Shown one piece after another: positions 44,900 to 54,500 of a DNA stretch of 64,000 nt (the stretch's first letter is position 1; every line of letters begins with the position of its first letter). This DNA is from Halomonas fontilapidosi. GTDB lineage: Bacteria; Pseudomonadota; Gammaproteobacteria; Pseudomonadales; Halomonadaceae. A program made the position numbers and the translations under genes. The notes below the pieces were generated by a model. The model was not told the origin of the DNA and did not search any database. It saw nothing but the letters and a program-made list of their open reading frames with translations. Where the stretch lies: the NCBI RefSeq assembly GCF_014192285.1, contig NZ_JACHXQ010000002.1:220968-284967 (forward strand). Direction: 5' to 3'.

Positions 44900-45606
44900 C
44901 ACTGCTGCCCCAGAGACTCGCTACCCGAGGCGCGCAGCAGCGGCATCCAGGTATCGCCACTACGATAGGCCGCACCCTCGGCATGGCGATCCAGGTAGGA
45001 TTGCAGCAGTTGGGCCTGCTGCTGATTGCTGCGAGCCGACTGCCGTGGTGAAAGAAACAGCGGGGTATCAAACTCAGACCCCACCGTCATCGCACCGCGC
45101 GTCGCACCAGAAGGCGTCTGGAAAAGCGGGAGCCCGGGCAGAGAGGGCCGGCTTTCCCCACCAGAAGCCACCAGCCCAGACCCGTCGAACGCGGCGGTAC
45201 TCCCCTGCCCATCACCTGCTGGCAGGGCCTGGGAGGCAACCTCCGGGGTGTCTTGTCCTGAGCCGAAGCCGCCGTTGTAGAACTGCACGCCACTGATGAC
45301 CATCAACATCACCGCCGCCGCAATGCCGGCGCCCCGTGCCAGCGGCACAGTGCGTCCAGAGACACCACTGCCCTCCATGCGAGGCAACGGTTCGTCCTTC
45401 ACACGCGCCATGATGCCTGCGGACAGGTCGGTGGCGACATCGACCTCCGGTTCGTGTCGCATCAAGCTTCGCATCAAATGATAACGACGCCAGGTATCGG
45501 CCGCATCCGGAGAGTCGTCCAGTGACTGAAGCACTCGACGCAGTTCCAGCTCGTCCCCTTCGTTATCCATCAGGGCAGAAAGCGATTCCCGTGCGTTCTG
45601 ACTCAT
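44899..45606 (-). CDS. rseA: Anti-sigma-E factor RseA/MucA
   Basis: A 235-residue single-span membrane protein that holds RpoE inactive. The cytosolic anti-sigma domain is MSQNARESLSALMDNEGDELELRRVL…DTWRRYHLMRSLMRHE. The transmembrane helix is residues 92-108 (AGIAAAVMLMVISGVQF), and the rest is periplasmic, with a glutamine-rich C-terminal segment of the type that binds RseB. Release would need DegS/RseP-type cleavage; those genes are not in the window. It starts 168 bases after rpoE, a gap longer than usual in which no gene is seen. Confidence 0.93.
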   Translation of the reverse strand: MSQNARESLSALMDNEGDELELRRVLQSLDDSPDAADTWRRYHLMRSLMRHEPEVDVATDLSAGIMARVKDEPLPRMEGSGVSGRTVPLARGAGIAAAVMLMVISGVQFYNGGFGSGQDTPEVASQALPAGDGQGSTAAFDGSGLVASGGESRPSLPGLPLFQTPSGATRGAMTVGSEFDTPLFLSPRQSARSNQQQAQLLQSYLDRHAEGAAYRSGDTWMPLLRASGSESLGQQ

Positions 45607-45774
45607 TCTTAACACCCTCACACTCGACAAGGCGACCCGATCCGGGTCCTTTGACAGCCTGTTGATCCCGACATCAGCGCATGTCGCCCTGGCCATGTCG
45701 GCATGTTGTTGCCCGCTGGTCGCGAGCCAGTCACGGCATATGACGCCACGAATGGCGGACAGTTCAGCAAATCG

Positions 45775-46380
45775 TCAAAAAGGTTGCAGATCCTGGTTGC
45801 GGGACGTGGTCACGAGCGGGCGGATGTGCTGATCCACCGCCTCCCGGGCCCGAAAGATCCGTGAGCGGACGGTTCCGACAGGACACTGCATGATGGCCGC
45901 GATGTCTTCGTAGGAGAGACCGTCGAGCTCCCTGAGCGTTATCGCGGTGCGCAGGTCATCGGGCAAGGCCTCGATCGCCTCGAAAATGGCCGACTCGAGC
46001 TGGTCGCGGGCCATGGCAGCCTCGGGTGTCTCGGCATCGGCCAGGCGGCCGCTGTGATCGACGATCTCAGCATCCACGATGTCCAGGTCACTGCCTGGCG
46101 GTCGCCGCCCCTTGGAGACCAGGTAATTCTTCGCGGTATTGATGGCAATGCGGTACATCCAGGTATAGAAGGCGCTCTCGGAGCGAAACTTGCCCAGGGC
46201 GCGGTAGGCCTTGATGAAGGCCTCCTGGGCCACATCCTGCACTTCGGCATGGTCGTGTACGTAGCGGCCGATAAGACCGATGATCTTGTGCTGGTACTTC
46301 TTGACCAGCAGATCGAAGGCTCGGGTATCCCCCTTCTGGGCGCGCTCGACGAGTTGCTGGTCGGTTTCCCGGGTGCCCAT
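45775..46380 (-). CDS. rpoE: RNA polymerase sigma-E factor (RpoE/AlgU)
   Basis: A 201-residue ECF sigma factor of the RpoE/AlgU group for the envelope stress response. Region 2 is LVERAQKGDTRAFDLLVKKYQHKIIGLIGRYVHDHAEVQDVAQEAFIKAYRALGKFRSESAFYTWMYRIAINTAKNYL, and region 4 is ALPDDLRTAITLRELDGLSYEDIAAIMQCPVGTVRSRIFRAREAV. Length and sequence match the Pseudomonas AlgU class closely. It heads the rpoE-rseA-rseB-mucD operon. A sigma-E-like promoter candidate lies about 120 bases upstream. Confidence 0.97.
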   Translation of the reverse strand: MGTRETDQQLVERAQKGDTRAFDLLVKKYQHKIIGLIGRYVHDHAEVQDVAQEAFIKAYRALGKFRSESAFYTWMYRIAINTAKNYLVSKGRRPPGSDLDIVDAEIVDHSGRLADAETPEAAMARDQLESAIFEAIEALPDDLRTAITLRELDGLSYEDIAAIMQCPVGTVRSRIFRAREAVDQHIRPLVTTSRNQDLQPF

Positions 46381-46687
46381 TCAGGCCCTCCCTGAAAGAG
46401 GCGTCGCGAGAGGCAACCCGCTAGCGGGTCGCGAACGAACTGGCATAGCTAGCATAGTGTCAACCTAAGGCCTTGGCGTCGCGGAATAAGCAGGATCATG
46501 AATCTCGAGGGGTACAAGTGTTCCTGTTTCTTGAATGTCCATCAAGCTGATTGGCGTGCCCCGCTGCCCGCGATGGGACTATCCGGGGCCCCGCAGGTTC
46601 CCGTGGCGATTGAATTTGCGGGCCCCGCGCGCGATAGTAGAGGCCACTGGACATCGCCATCCGCGCAGCCACGAGACAGGAAGCACA
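46381..46687. other. Divergent intergenic region between rpoE and DAHP synthase
   Basis: About 307 bases. It must carry promoters for both genes. On the minus strand a TTGACA (46458-46463) and a sigma-E-like pair (46496-46524) can be seen; on the plus strand AGGAAG just before 46688 is the ribosome site of the synthase gene. No open frame here has a family match. Confidence 0.5.
46496..46524 (-). promoter_or_regulatory. Possible sigma-E-type promoter upstream of rpoE
   Basis: On the minus strand GGAACAC (plus 46518-46524) and TCATGA (plus 46496-46501) are 16 bases apart. This resembles the sigma-E pattern GAACTT-N16-TCTGA and would make rpoE autoregulated, as is usual. The match is loose. 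Confidence 0.3.
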
Positions 46688-47767
46688 ATGTCAGATCAGC
46701 AGGTCAACAACCTCAACGTTCTCGCCCAGGACGTCCTGGTCACCCCCGAAGCCCTGAAGCAGGAAATTCCTTTGACCGGTGCTGCCGAGCGCACGGTGAT
46801 CGAGGGGCGCGAGACGATTCAGGCGATCCTCGACGGCCGTGACCCCCGCCTGCTGATGGTGGTCGGCCCGTGCTCCATCCACGACGTCGATGCCGCCCTG
46901 GACTACGCTCGCCGCCTGCGCCGGCTGGCCGACGAGGTCAAGGATAGCCTGTATATCGTGATGCGCGTCTACTTCGAGAAGCCGCGGACCACCGTGGGCT
47001 GGAAGGGACTGATCAACGACCCCCACCTCAACGGCTCCTTCGAGATCGAGGAAGGGCTGCACATCGCCCGCAAGCTGCTGGTGGAGCTGGCAGAGCTCGG
47101 CCTGCCGCTGGCCACCGAAGCGCTGGATCCAATCTCGCCGCAGTACCTGCAGGACTGCATCAGCTGGTCGGCTATCGGCGCGCGTACTACCGAATCCCAG
47201 ACCCACCGCGAGATGTCCTCGGGACTCTCCTGCCCGGTCGGATTCAAGAACGGCACCGATGGCAGCCTGGACGTCGCGGTCAATGCGCTTCAGTCCGTCT
47301 CCCATCCCCACAATTTCCTCGGCATCGACCAGGCCGGCCAGGTGGCCATCATCCGCACCCGTGGCAACGCCTACGGCCATGTGGTGCTGCGCGGCGGCAA
47401 CGGCAAGCCCAACTACGACAGCGTCAGCGTGGCACTCGCCGAACAGGAGCTGAAGAAGGCCGGTATCCAGCCCAACATCATGATCGACTGCTCCCATGCC
47501 AACTCCAACAAGGATGCGGCGCTGCAGCCGCTGGTGCTGGAGAACGTCACCAACCAGATCCTCGAGGGCAACCGCTCGATCATCGGCCTGATGGTCGAGT
47601 CCAATATCGGCTGGGGCAACCAGAAACTGACAGAGGATCTCAGCCAGCTGACATATGGCGTCTCCATCACCGACGCCTGCATCGACTGGGATACCACCGT
47701 CGAATCCTTCAAGCGCATGAACGAGAAGCTCGCGCCGGTACTGGCCGAGCGACACCAGGCCGCCTGA
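46688..47767 (+). CDS. 3-deoxy-7-phosphoheptulonate (DAHP) synthase, class I
   Basis: A 359-residue type I DAHP synthase, the first step of the shikimate pathway (PEP plus erythrose 4-phosphate). Motifs: LLMVVGPCSIHDVDAALDYARRL, VMRVYFEKPRTTVGWKGLINDP, ATEALDPISPQYLQDCISWSAIGARTTESQTHREMSSGLSCPVGFKNGTDG, and IMIDCSHANSNKDA. The N-terminal extension typical of the AroF/G/H type is there, so feedback by an aromatic amino acid is likely, but which one cannot be read reliably. The ATG at 46688 follows AGGAAG. A strong terminator follows the gene. Confidence 0.96.
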   Translation: MSDQQVNNLNVLAQDVLVTPEALKQEIPLTGAAERTVIEGRETIQAILDGRDPRLLMVVGPCSIHDVDAALDYARRLRRLADEVKDSLYIVMRVYFEKPRTTVGWKGLINDPHLNGSFEIEEGLHIARKLLVELAELGLPLATEALDPISPQYLQDCISWSAIGARTTESQTHREMSSGLSCPVGFKNGTDGSLDVAVNALQSVSHPHNFLGIDQAGQVAIIRTRGNAYGHVVLRGGNGKPNYDSVSVALAEQELKKAGIQPNIMIDCSHANSNKDAALQPLVLENVTNQILEGNRSIIGLMVESNIGWGNQKLTEDLSQLTYGVSITDACIDWDTTVESFKRMNEKLAPVLAERHQAA

Positions 47768-47795
47768 TACCTACCTCGCGTGACGACATGAGCAC

Positions 47796-47817
47796 GGGCC
47801 CGCCGAATGGCGGGCCC
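47796..47817 (+). terminator. Intrinsic terminator after DAHP synthase
   Basis: GGGCCCGCC and GGCGGGCCC form a 9-bp GC-only stem with loop GAAT, followed by TTCTGCT. It lies 28 bases after the stop. The U tract is weak, but the stem is strong. It could also serve the convergent dinG gene only poorly. Confidence 0.7.
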
Positions 47818-47913
47818 TTCTGCTGCTGACATCACTCTCCCGAGCGCGATGTTCTCCCTGGCCCCTCCCTCTCATCTCGGGCCTTGGCGCAGAGATTCCC
47901 AGGCGCTTGCTGC

Positions 47914-50055
47914 CTAGACCTCACGTACGCCGTCGATCTCGCGCACGAAGGGGGGCAAGGCATCGAGCAACGCCCGGCCATAGCGGCGGGTCAGCACCCG
48001 GCGATCGAGCAGGGTGATGCGCCCACTGTCAGCTTCCTTGCGGATCAGCCGGCCACAGGCCTGCACCAGCTTGATCGAGGCATCCGGCACGCTGATGCGC
48101 ATGAAGGCATTGCCGCCGCGGCTCTCGATCCACTCCGCCAGCGTCGCCCCGACCGGATCATCCGGCACCGAGAACGGCAGCCGAGTGATTACTACATGGG
48201 TGAGGTAGTCACCGGGAAGGTCGATGCCCTCGGCAAAACTCGCCAGCCCGAAGATGATGCTGCCCTCCCCCGCGTCGACCCGCGCCCGGTGGCGGCTGAT
48301 CAGCTCACGCTTGGGCAGGCGATCCTGGGCCAGCACTCGCTCACGCCGGGCCGTGGAGAGCGCCTTTTCGACCCCCCGCAGCTGAGCGCGCGACGAGAAC
48401 AGCATCAGCACCGCTTCGTGGTCATCGAGCGCTTCCACGAAGTCGACAATGGCCTGCTCGTGCCCCTCGCGGTCAGCGGGGTCAACGGCTTGGCGGGGCA
48501 CGCTGAGCACTGCCCGGGAGTAGTCGAAGGGACTGGGGAGGCGCTGGTAGCGATAGCGGTTGGCCAGCCCGGCCCGCTCCTGCAGCCGCTCGAAGCGCCC
48601 CAGGGCGGTGAGCGTTGCCGAGGTCACCACGGCCCCGAAGGTGCTACCCCACAGGCTTTTCGCCAGGGTATGGGCCGCCGAGACCGGGCTCGCGGAGAAG
48701 GTCAGCTCCGGCTCCCCATGGAATCGCTCCAGAGTCAGCCATCGTGCGCGCGGAGGCTCGCCCTCGGGATCCGTCTCGGCGAAGGCCAACCATAGCGCAT
48801 GGGCCTCCAGGGCACGCCCGTGGAGCAGCGCCACCAGCGGTAGCCAAACCTCGGCCTGTTCACGCGGCAAGCCGGTGTGCTTGTCGGGGTCAAGGCTCTC
48901 GCGCAGGATATCGGCCATGCTCTCAAGGGTGCGCGAGAGCTCGGCGAAGATCACGACCAGGCCCTCCGCCTGCTCGCGCAAGACCTCGGGCGCACGCCCC
49001 ATCGCCAGGCGGTGGTGGCGGCTCTCCTCGCCATCGGCCAGTCCCTGGGGGCGGCCCGCCAGCTGGTGGCCGAGGGAGAAGGCCTCGCCAAGTCGGGGCT
49101 CCAGGGCATTGATCGCCTCCGGGAGCCCCGCCAGCAGCCGTGCGAGGGTCGGCTGTACGGCCAGCGCCTGGTTGAGCTCGGTCAGCGAACTCTTCAGGGT
49201 CTTCAGCCAGCGCAGTGCCCCGCCCACGGCGAAACGGTAGGTAAAGTGCTGAAGGGCCTTGTCGGGCAGGTGATGCCCCTCGTCGAAGATGTGGATGCAG
49301 TCCCCCGGCGCGGGCAGCACTACGCCGCCCCCCAACGCCAGGTCGGCCAGCACCAGGTCATGATTGGCGACGATGACATCGGCACTCTCGAGGTGGCGAC
49401 GAGCGCGGAAGAAGGCGCAGGCGCCGAAGTGGCCACAGCGACGATTGGTGCACTGGCGATGGTCGACGGTGAGGCGACGCCAGTGGCCGTCCTCGATGGC
49501 CACCGGCCAACTGTCGCGGTCGCCCTCCCAGCGGCCGTTGCCATAGGCATCGCCCAGTTCCTTGACCAGTGCCTGGAAGTCATCACCGCCTCTGGCCAGC
49601 GACTGCTCGAAGAGCGACAGCGTCGCGTTCTCTTCGCCGCCGTCCAGCGCCTGGTCGAGGCGCGCCACGCAGACGTAGCGTCCGCGTCCCTTGGCGAGGG
49701 CGTAGTCGAAGTCGAGTCCGCTATGGGCCTTGAGCGCCGGCAGGTCCTGATGGAGTACCTGCTCCTGCAGGGCCACGGTGGCGGTGGCGATGACCAGCCG
49801 CTTGCCGCGGGCCTTGGCTACCGGGAGCGCGGCGAGCAGGTAGGCCAGCGTCTTGCCGGTCCCGGTGCCGGCCTCGAGCACGCAGACGTGCTCGTTGCTG
49901 ACGCGTTGGCCGGCCTCATCGGCCTCGATGCCCGCCAGGGTGCGGGCGATCTCGGCAATCATCAGCCGCTGGCCGTAGCGCGGCGTCAGTTCGAGGCCCT
50001 CCAGCACCCGTCGATAGGCGTCCTGGATCTCGGCCTTCAGCACGTCTTCAAGCAT
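47914..50055 (-). CDS. dinG: ATP-dependent DNA helicase DinG
   Basis: A 713-residue iron-sulfur superfamily 2 helicase (5'-3'), related to XPD, that unwinds R-loops and other structures. Walker A is EAGTGTGKT (61-69). The four cluster cysteines are C129 (RYVCVAR), C202, C207 and C213 (QCTNRRCGHFGAC). The helicase box is DEGH (258-261), and later motifs VTSATL, GLASFAEGIDLPG and QACGRLIRKEADSG are intact. The ATG at 50055 is standard. It lies 6 bases after rhlB on the same strand, so the two helicases are co-transcribed. Confidence 0.95.
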   Translation of the reverse strand: MLEDVLKAEIQDAYRRVLEGLELTPRYGQRLMIAEIARTLAGIEADEAGQRVSNEHVCVLEAGTGTGKTLAYLLAALPVAKARGKRLVIATATVALQEQVLHQDLPALKAHSGLDFDYALAKGRGRYVCVARLDQALDGGEENATLSLFEQSLARGGDDFQALVKELGDAYGNGRWEGDRDSWPVAIEDGHWRRLTVDHRQCTNRRCGHFGACAFFRARRHLESADVIVANHDLVLADLALGGGVVLPAPGDCIHIFDEGHHLPDKALQHFTYRFAVGGALRWLKTLKSSLTELNQALAVQPTLARLLAGLPEAINALEPRLGEAFSLGHQLAGRPQGLADGEESRHHRLAMGRAPEVLREQAEGLVVIFAELSRTLESMADILRESLDPDKHTGLPREQAEVWLPLVALLHGRALEAHALWLAFAETDPEGEPPRARWLTLERFHGEPELTFSASPVSAAHTLAKSLWGSTFGAVVTSATLTALGRFERLQERAGLANRYRYQRLPSPFDYSRAVLSVPRQAVDPADREGHEQAIVDFVEALDDHEAVLMLFSSRAQLRGVEKALSTARRERVLAQDRLPKRELISRHRARVDAGEGSIIFGLASFAEGIDLPGDYLTHVVITRLPFSVPDDPVGATLAEWIESRGGNAFMRISVPDASIKLVQACGRLIRKEADSGRITLLDRRVLTRRYGRALLDALPPFVREIDGVREV

Positions 50056-50061
50056 GGGCCG

Positions 50062-51336
50062 TCAGAGCAGGCCTTCCGGCGGGTGTTCGCAGGGCAGCTT
50101 GTCGTTGACGTAGCGCTCGATCTCGGGCAGGGAAAAGGCATCCTCTTCGCCCACGAAGCTGATCGAGACACCCTTGGCGCCGGCGCGGCCGGTACGCCCG
50201 ATACGGTGAACGTAGTCCTCGGGGTCTTCCGGCAGGGTGTAGTTGATCACGTGGCTGACATCCTCGATGTGAATGCCGCGCCCTGCCACGTCGGTGGCAA
50301 CCAGCACCTGGATCTGGCCTTCGCGAAACTTCTCGAGGGTCTCGATGCGCTGGTTCTGGGGCACGTCGCCAGAGAGCATCGCGACGTTGATGCCGGCCTT
50401 GTTGAGCAGGTCATCGAGCTTGCGCACCAGGTCGCGACGATTGCCGAACACCATCACCCGGTCGAAACTCTCCTGCTTGAGCAGGTTGACCAGCAGGCGC
50501 TGCTTGTCGTCATCGCTAACCAGATAGACGCGCTGATCGATGTCGGCGGCGTTGTCGACGGTGACCTCGATGTCCACGTGAGCCGGTTCATGGGTCCACT
50601 GGCTGGCCAGGTTGAGGATGTCCTGACTGAAGGTGGCCGAGAACAGGAAGGTCTGGCGCTGCTCCTTGTTGGGCGTGTGGCGGATGATGCGCTTGACGTC
50701 GGGAATGAAGCCCATGGAGAGCATGCGGTCCGCCTCGTCCAGCACCAGCACTTCTACCTGGGTGAGGTCGACGTCGCGCTTTTCATGGAAATCCAGCAGG
50801 CGGCCCGGGGTGGCGACCAGGATGTCGAGCTTGCCGCCCAGCGCCTCGCGCTGCTTCTGGTAGTCCATGCCCCCCACTACGCTTGCCACCTTGAGGTCGG
50901 TAAAGCGTGCCAGGGCCTTGGCATCCTTCTCGATCTGCAGCGCCAGCTCGCGGGTCGGCGCCACGATCAACGCCCGCGGCGCGCCCGTTTTCTGACCATT
51001 GGGCGCCTCCTCCTCGAGGAAGTAGGCAAGGATCGAGATCAGGAAGGCGGCGGTCTTGCCGGTGCCGGTCTGGGCCTTGCCCACCACGTCACCGCCCAGC
51101 AGGGTCTGGGCCAGGGCCTCGGCCTGAATGGGCGTGCAGTACTCGAAGCCCAGGGCATGGATGGCCCGCATCAACGGCAGCGGCAAGTCGAAGTCGTGGA
51201 AGCGCCACTTGCCTGCCACGGCGGGGACCTGGAACTGGCGCAGGTCCCAGTTCGACTGGCGACGGCGCGGTTTGCGACGGCGGCGCTTGGGCTTGCGATT
51301 CTGGGCCGGTGCTGTGGTCTGTTCCGACTCGCTCAT
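50062..51336 (-). CDS. rhlB: DEAD-box ATP-dependent RNA helicase RhlB
   Basis: A 424-residue DEAD-box helicase that unwinds structured mRNA for the degradosome. The Q motif lies in [12 protein letters not shown], motif I AQTGTGKT, Ia PTRELALQ, Ib [44 protein letters not shown]. The [14 protein letters not shown] and ELPQNQRIE-like segments favour RhlB. The N-terminus is strongly basic ([14 protein letters not shown]), likely an RNA-binding tail, longer than in E. coli RhlB. The ATG at 51336 starts [12 protein letters not shown]. It is divergent from the small basic gene. Confidence 0.9.
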   Translation of the reverse strand: MSESEQTTAPAQNRKPKRRRRKPRRRQSNWDLRQFQVPAVAGKWRFHDFDLPLPLMRAIHALGFEYCTPIQAEALAQTLLGGDVVGKAQTGTGKTAAFLISILAYFLEEEAPNGQKTGAPRALIVAPTRELALQIEKDAKALARFTDLKVASVVGGMDYQKQREALGGKLDILVATPGRLLDFHEKRDVDLTQVEVLVLDEADRMLSMGFIPDVKRIIRHTPNKEQRQTFLFSATFSQDILNLASQWTHEPAHVDIEVTVDNAADIDQRVYLVSDDDKQRLLVNLLKQESFDRVMVFGNRRDLVRKLDDLLNKAGINVAMLSGDVPQNQRIETLEKFREGQIQVLVATDVAGRGIHIEDVSHVINYTLPEDPEDYVHRIGRTGRAGAKGVSISFVGEEDAFSLPEIERYVNDKLPCEHPPEGLL

Positions 51337-51504
51337 AGGCTGTGCTGTCTTGTCCGTATCGATGGATGGGGTGCATGACGCAAACCGCCATTGTACCAGT
51401 CTCCGGCGTCGAGAGCGCGCCCCGGACGCCGGCTGGCGGTTCACCGCTTCGGCAAGACCGTCGCGGCTGGTAGAATGGCCGGCATTCATGCAAGGAGTTG
51501 CATC

Positions 51505-51756
51505 ATGACACGCCGAAAGAAGACCCGTTCGCTCGCCGACAAGGTGCAGATTCGCACCGGCAAGCGCAAGGATTTCAAGAAGTGGCGCCACGAGAATCCC
51601 GATCAGGTGGCGTCGACGACCCGCTTCACCCAGAAGAAGCGCCAGCAGCGCAAGCTCCAGGCGGCCCGCAAGATGGCCCGCCAGGACTCGGGGCAGCCGA
51701 TCGCCATTCACCCCGAGACCTCGGACAACGACACCCCCGACCGCAGGGACGACTGA
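51505..51756 (+). CDS. Small, highly basic protein of unknown function
   Basis: An 83-residue protein I do not recognise. AAGGAG lies about 9 bases before the ATG, and its stop is 2 bases before the xthA start, so the gene is real and coupled. The sequence is packed with Lys, Arg and Gln ([20 protein letters not shown], then KKWRHENP and [18 protein letters not shown]) and ends in a short acidic tail. It is likely cytosolic and could bind nucleic acid, but nothing more can be shown. It is divergent from rhlB. Confidence 0.7.
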   Translation: MTRRKKTRSLADKVQIRTGKRKDFKKWRHENPDQVASTTRFTQKKRQQRKLQAARKMARQDSGQPIAIHPETSDNDTPDRRDD

Positions 51757-51758
51757 CG

Positions 51759-52586
51759 ATGCGTCTGGTTTCCTTCAACATCAACGGCATTCGCGCCCGT
51801 CTGCATCAGCTTACCGCCCTGGTCGAGACCCACCGCCCTGCGGTGATCGGCCTGCAGGAAACCAAGGTCCAGGACAGCGAGTTCCCGGTGGCGGCGGTGG
51901 AAGCACTGGGCTACCGCGTCTTCTACCATGGCCAGAAGGGCCATTATGGGGTGGCGCTGATGGTCGACACGGCCCAGTGCGGCGAGCCCGAGGAGGTGCG
52001 CTATGGCTTTCCCGACGACGGCGAGGAAGCCCAGCGTCGCATGGTCGGGGTGCGCCTGCGGCCGGGCGGCGACGCCCCGCTCACGGTGTGGAACGGCTAC
52101 TTTCCCCAGGGCGAGAACGTCGAGCACCCGGTTAAATTTCCGCACAAGCGCGCCTTCTATGCGCAACTCCAGCATCTACTGGAGAGGCAGCATCGCCCCG
52201 ACGAGCGCCTGGCGGTGATGGGCGACTTCAATATCTCTCCCGAGGACCGCGATATCGGCATCGGCGAACCCAACCGCAAGCGCTGGCTGCGCGAGGGCAA
52301 GACCAGCTTCCAGCCGGTGGAGCGCGAATGGCTGAAGGGCATCAAGGCCTGGGGCCTGACCGACAGCTACCGGACCTGCTACCCGACGGCAGACGACCGC
52401 TTCAGCTGGTTCGACTATCGCTCTCGCGGCTTCGAGCGCGAGCCGCGTCGCGGCCTGCGCATCGACCATATCCTGGTCAGCGCATCGCTCGCCGAGAAGG
52501 TGTCGGACGCCGGCATCGACTATGATCTACGCGGCATGCAGAAGCCCTCCGACCATGCCCCGGTATGGACCGAGCTCACGCTGTAA
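51759..52586 (+). CDS. xthA: Exodeoxyribonuclease III
   Basis: A 275-residue AP endonuclease and 3'-5' exonuclease for base-excision repair. The EEP fold starts [23 protein letters not shown], the metal Glu lies in GLQETKVQD, then [56 protein letters not shown] and the C-terminal [13 protein letters not shown] and SDHAPVW. This is the E. coli-type XthA. The ATG at 51759 follows the small basic gene by 2 bases. The next gene is convergent, 23 bases away. Confidence 0.96.
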   Translation: MRLVSFNINGIRARLHQLTALVETHRPAVIGLQETKVQDSEFPVAAVEALGYRVFYHGQKGHYGVALMVDTAQCGEPEEVRYGFPDDGEEAQRRMVGVRLRPGGDAPLTVWNGYFPQGENVEHPVKFPHKRAFYAQLQHLLERQHRPDERLAVMGDFNISPEDRDIGIGEPNRKRWLREGKTSFQPVEREWLKGIKAWGLTDSYRTCYPTADDRFSWFDYRSRGFEREPRRGLRIDHILVSASLAEKVSDAGIDYDLRGMQKPSDHAPVWTELTL

Positions 52587-52609
52587 GCCGTCAGGCGATT
52601 CAGCGGTCA

Positions 52610-53728
52610 TCAATTGACGCTGACGGCCGAGGACTTCCGAGTGGCCGTCGACACCATCGCCTCGAGCCAGCGCTTGGCCTCGGCCACTCCCCGCTCACGG
52701 GCTTGGTTCAGTGCCCGCTCGGCCAGCTCCCGATGGCCCCAGGCGTGGGCCAGTTGCCCCAGCCTCAGCCAGTCGTCACCGTCACGGCTCCGCCTGGCCA
52801 GGACCTCCCACGCCGACAAGGCACGATCGCGGTCCCGCGCCGCTTCCCAGGCCTGGGCCAACAGGCGGCGATGCGCCTCGCTGTCTTCCAGATACCCTGC
52901 CTTCAAGGCGTCTTCGAGGTACTCGGCGGCTCGTGCCGGCGTGCCGCCGGCAAGGTGCAGGTCAATCAGATGCCGCAGGTCATCGCAGCCTTCCAGCACG
53001 TCGCGCCGCCAGCCGGCTTCCCAGATGGCAGCGGCGAGGCCGGCATCGCCCACTCGCCGAGCCAGTGCCGCCGCCTCGCGCCAGCGCTCGGGGTCACGAC
53101 TGCCGGTGAGGTCATCACTGAGCAGGGCGAGCGCGGCCGCCTCGCGGCCGGCGCGGCGCAGTACCGCGGTGGCCAGGACCCGCTGTGTCTCGTTCGGCTC
53201 GGGCGTGACAGCCAGGGCATTCTCCAGGCGGTCGGCGGCGGCGTCCCAACGCCCGAGTTCGGCCAGGGCGCGCACCAGGCGCCAGCGGTCCTGTGGCTGA
53301 GCCTCGTGGCGCGTGAGCCAATCGGCCAGCAGGGCCGCGCCCCGTTCGGCCTGCCCCGCCGCCAGTCGCAGCCGTGCCTCGTCGCGCTGCCAACGATCCT
53401 GCTGCGATGGCTCCACGCCTCGAATCTCGCGCGCGACGCGGAGATAGTCGGCGGCCGTCGCCGGATCGTCGTCGCGGGCGGCGGCCCCGGCGGCCAGTTG
53501 CAGATAGAGGGCCCGCGCCCAGCGGTCGGCAGCGTTGCCGCCCGCCAGGCGTTCGGCCTGGGACATCGCCCGCTCGCCGACCGCCTGGACCTCGCCAGCC
53601 TCGAGGCGCTGTTGCAGACCCTCGAGGTCATCGATGAACGAAGCCGGCAATGCCGGCGCCGCCCAGCCCGGTGACACGCCAAGCAAACAGCCAACGGCGA
53701 CGAGGGGAAGGAGTCGAAGAGGCGACAT
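52610..53728 (-). CDS. Exported TPR protein of the TonB2 cluster
   Basis: A 372-residue protein with a signal peptide (MSPLRLLPLVAVGCLLGVSPGWA) and TPR-like helical repeats through most of its length (ARALYLQLAAGAAARDDDPATAADYLRVAREI; WRLVRALAELGRWDAAADRLENAL; LAHAWGHRELAERALNQARERG). It is the last gene of the TonB cluster, 19 bases after tonB. TPR proteins occupy this position in TonB2 systems of other gammaproteobacteria; a role in assembling the complex is plausible but not shown here. Confidence 0.85.
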   Translation of the reverse strand: MSPLRLLPLVAVGCLLGVSPGWAAPALPASFIDDLEGLQQRLEAGEVQAVGERAMSQAERLAGGNAADRWARALYLQLAAGAAARDDDPATAADYLRVAREIRGVEPSQQDRWQRDEARLRLAAGQAERGAALLADWLTRHEAQPQDRWRLVRALAELGRWDAAADRLENALAVTPEPNETQRVLATAVLRRAGREAAALALLSDDLTGSRDPERWREAAALARRVGDAGLAAAIWEAGWRRDVLEGCDDLRHLIDLHLAGGTPARAAEYLEDALKAGYLEDSEAHRRLLAQAWEAARDRDRALSAWEVLARRSRDGDDWLRLGQLAHAWGHRELAERALNQARERGVAEAKRWLEAMVSTATRKSSAVSVN

Positions 53729-53747
53729 GGGGGCTCCCTGGTGCAGA

Positions 53748-54500
53748 CTATCTCAGCTGGAATTCCAAGCGCTGCCGGGCCCGACGCAATCCCGTCGACG
53801 GCTCGAAGCGCCAGCGCGACACGGCCTCTCGCGCCGCCTCATCGAAGACATTCCGCGGCCGGGCGGACAGCACGCGAAGGCTCGAGGCGTCGACACTGCC
53901 GTCGGCGCGGATCACGAACGCCAGCTCCACATGGCCCTCAAGGCCGCGGCGCTGCGCGCGGGCCGGGTAGGCGGGCGGCACCTTCTCGGTCGGCGTTAGC
54001 TGCCCCACGTCTAGCGGCTCGTTGCTGGCCGGTGAGGCGCTGACTTTCTCGCTGGACGACTCGGCGGGCTCCGCCTGCTGGGCGGGCGACGCGGCTTTCG
54101 TCCGGGGCTCGGGCGACGGTTGCGGCTCGGGCTCAGGGTCGGGCTGTGGCTCGAGTTTCGGCTGCTCCTCGCGGAGCTCCGGCAGCTCGCTGTCGAGCTG
54201 CGGTGTCTCGGCCAACGTCTGCGGGAGCTCCGGGTCGGGCAGGGCCATCTCGCTCTGTGTCAGTGGCGCGGGCTCAGGCATCGGTGGGGGGACCACGGCC
54301 TCTGGCGGCGTCGAGGGCGTGGCCTCGACGGCTGGCTCGGCCACCTCAGGCTCCTCGGGTGCCTCGACGCGGGTCAGCGGCATGCGCATCTCCAGCACCT
54401 CGATCTGTGCCTCGGGGGGCGACACCAGCAGCGCCAGCAGCCAGAACAGCAGCAGCGTCATGGCCGCCCCAGCCAGCATCGCGACAGGGATTCGGGTCAT
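53748..54500 (-). CDS. tonB: TonB energy-transducing protein
   Basis: A 250-residue TonB. One N-terminal membrane helix (VAMLAGAAMTLLLFWLLALLV), a long periplasmic proline- and glutamate-rich spacer (about residues 45-160, with EPQPDPEPEPQPSPEP), and a C-terminal TonB domain (PPAYPARAQRRGLEGHVELAFVIRADGSV…VFDEAAREAVSRWRFEPS). It couples the proton gradient to outer-membrane receptors for siderophores or B12. Short TonB2-type C-terminus. It overlaps exbD by 4 bases. Confidence 0.95.
   Translation of the reverse strand: MTRIPVAMLAGAAMTLLLFWLLALLVSPPEAQIEVLEMRMPLTRVEAPEEPEVAEPAVEATPSTPPEAVVPPPMPEPAPLTQSEMALPDPELPQTLAETPQLDSELPELREEQPKLEPQPDPEPEPQPSPEPRTKAASPAQQAEPAESSSEKVSASPASNEPLDVGQLTPTEKVPPAYPARAQRRGLEGHVELAFVIRADGSVDASSLRVLSARPRNVFDEAAREAVSRWRFEPSTGLRRARQRLEFQLR

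Noticed and set aside
46458-46463. TTGACA as a sigma-70 -35 box for rpoE
   Set aside because: No acceptable -10 hexamer lies 16-18 bases downstream on the minus strand.
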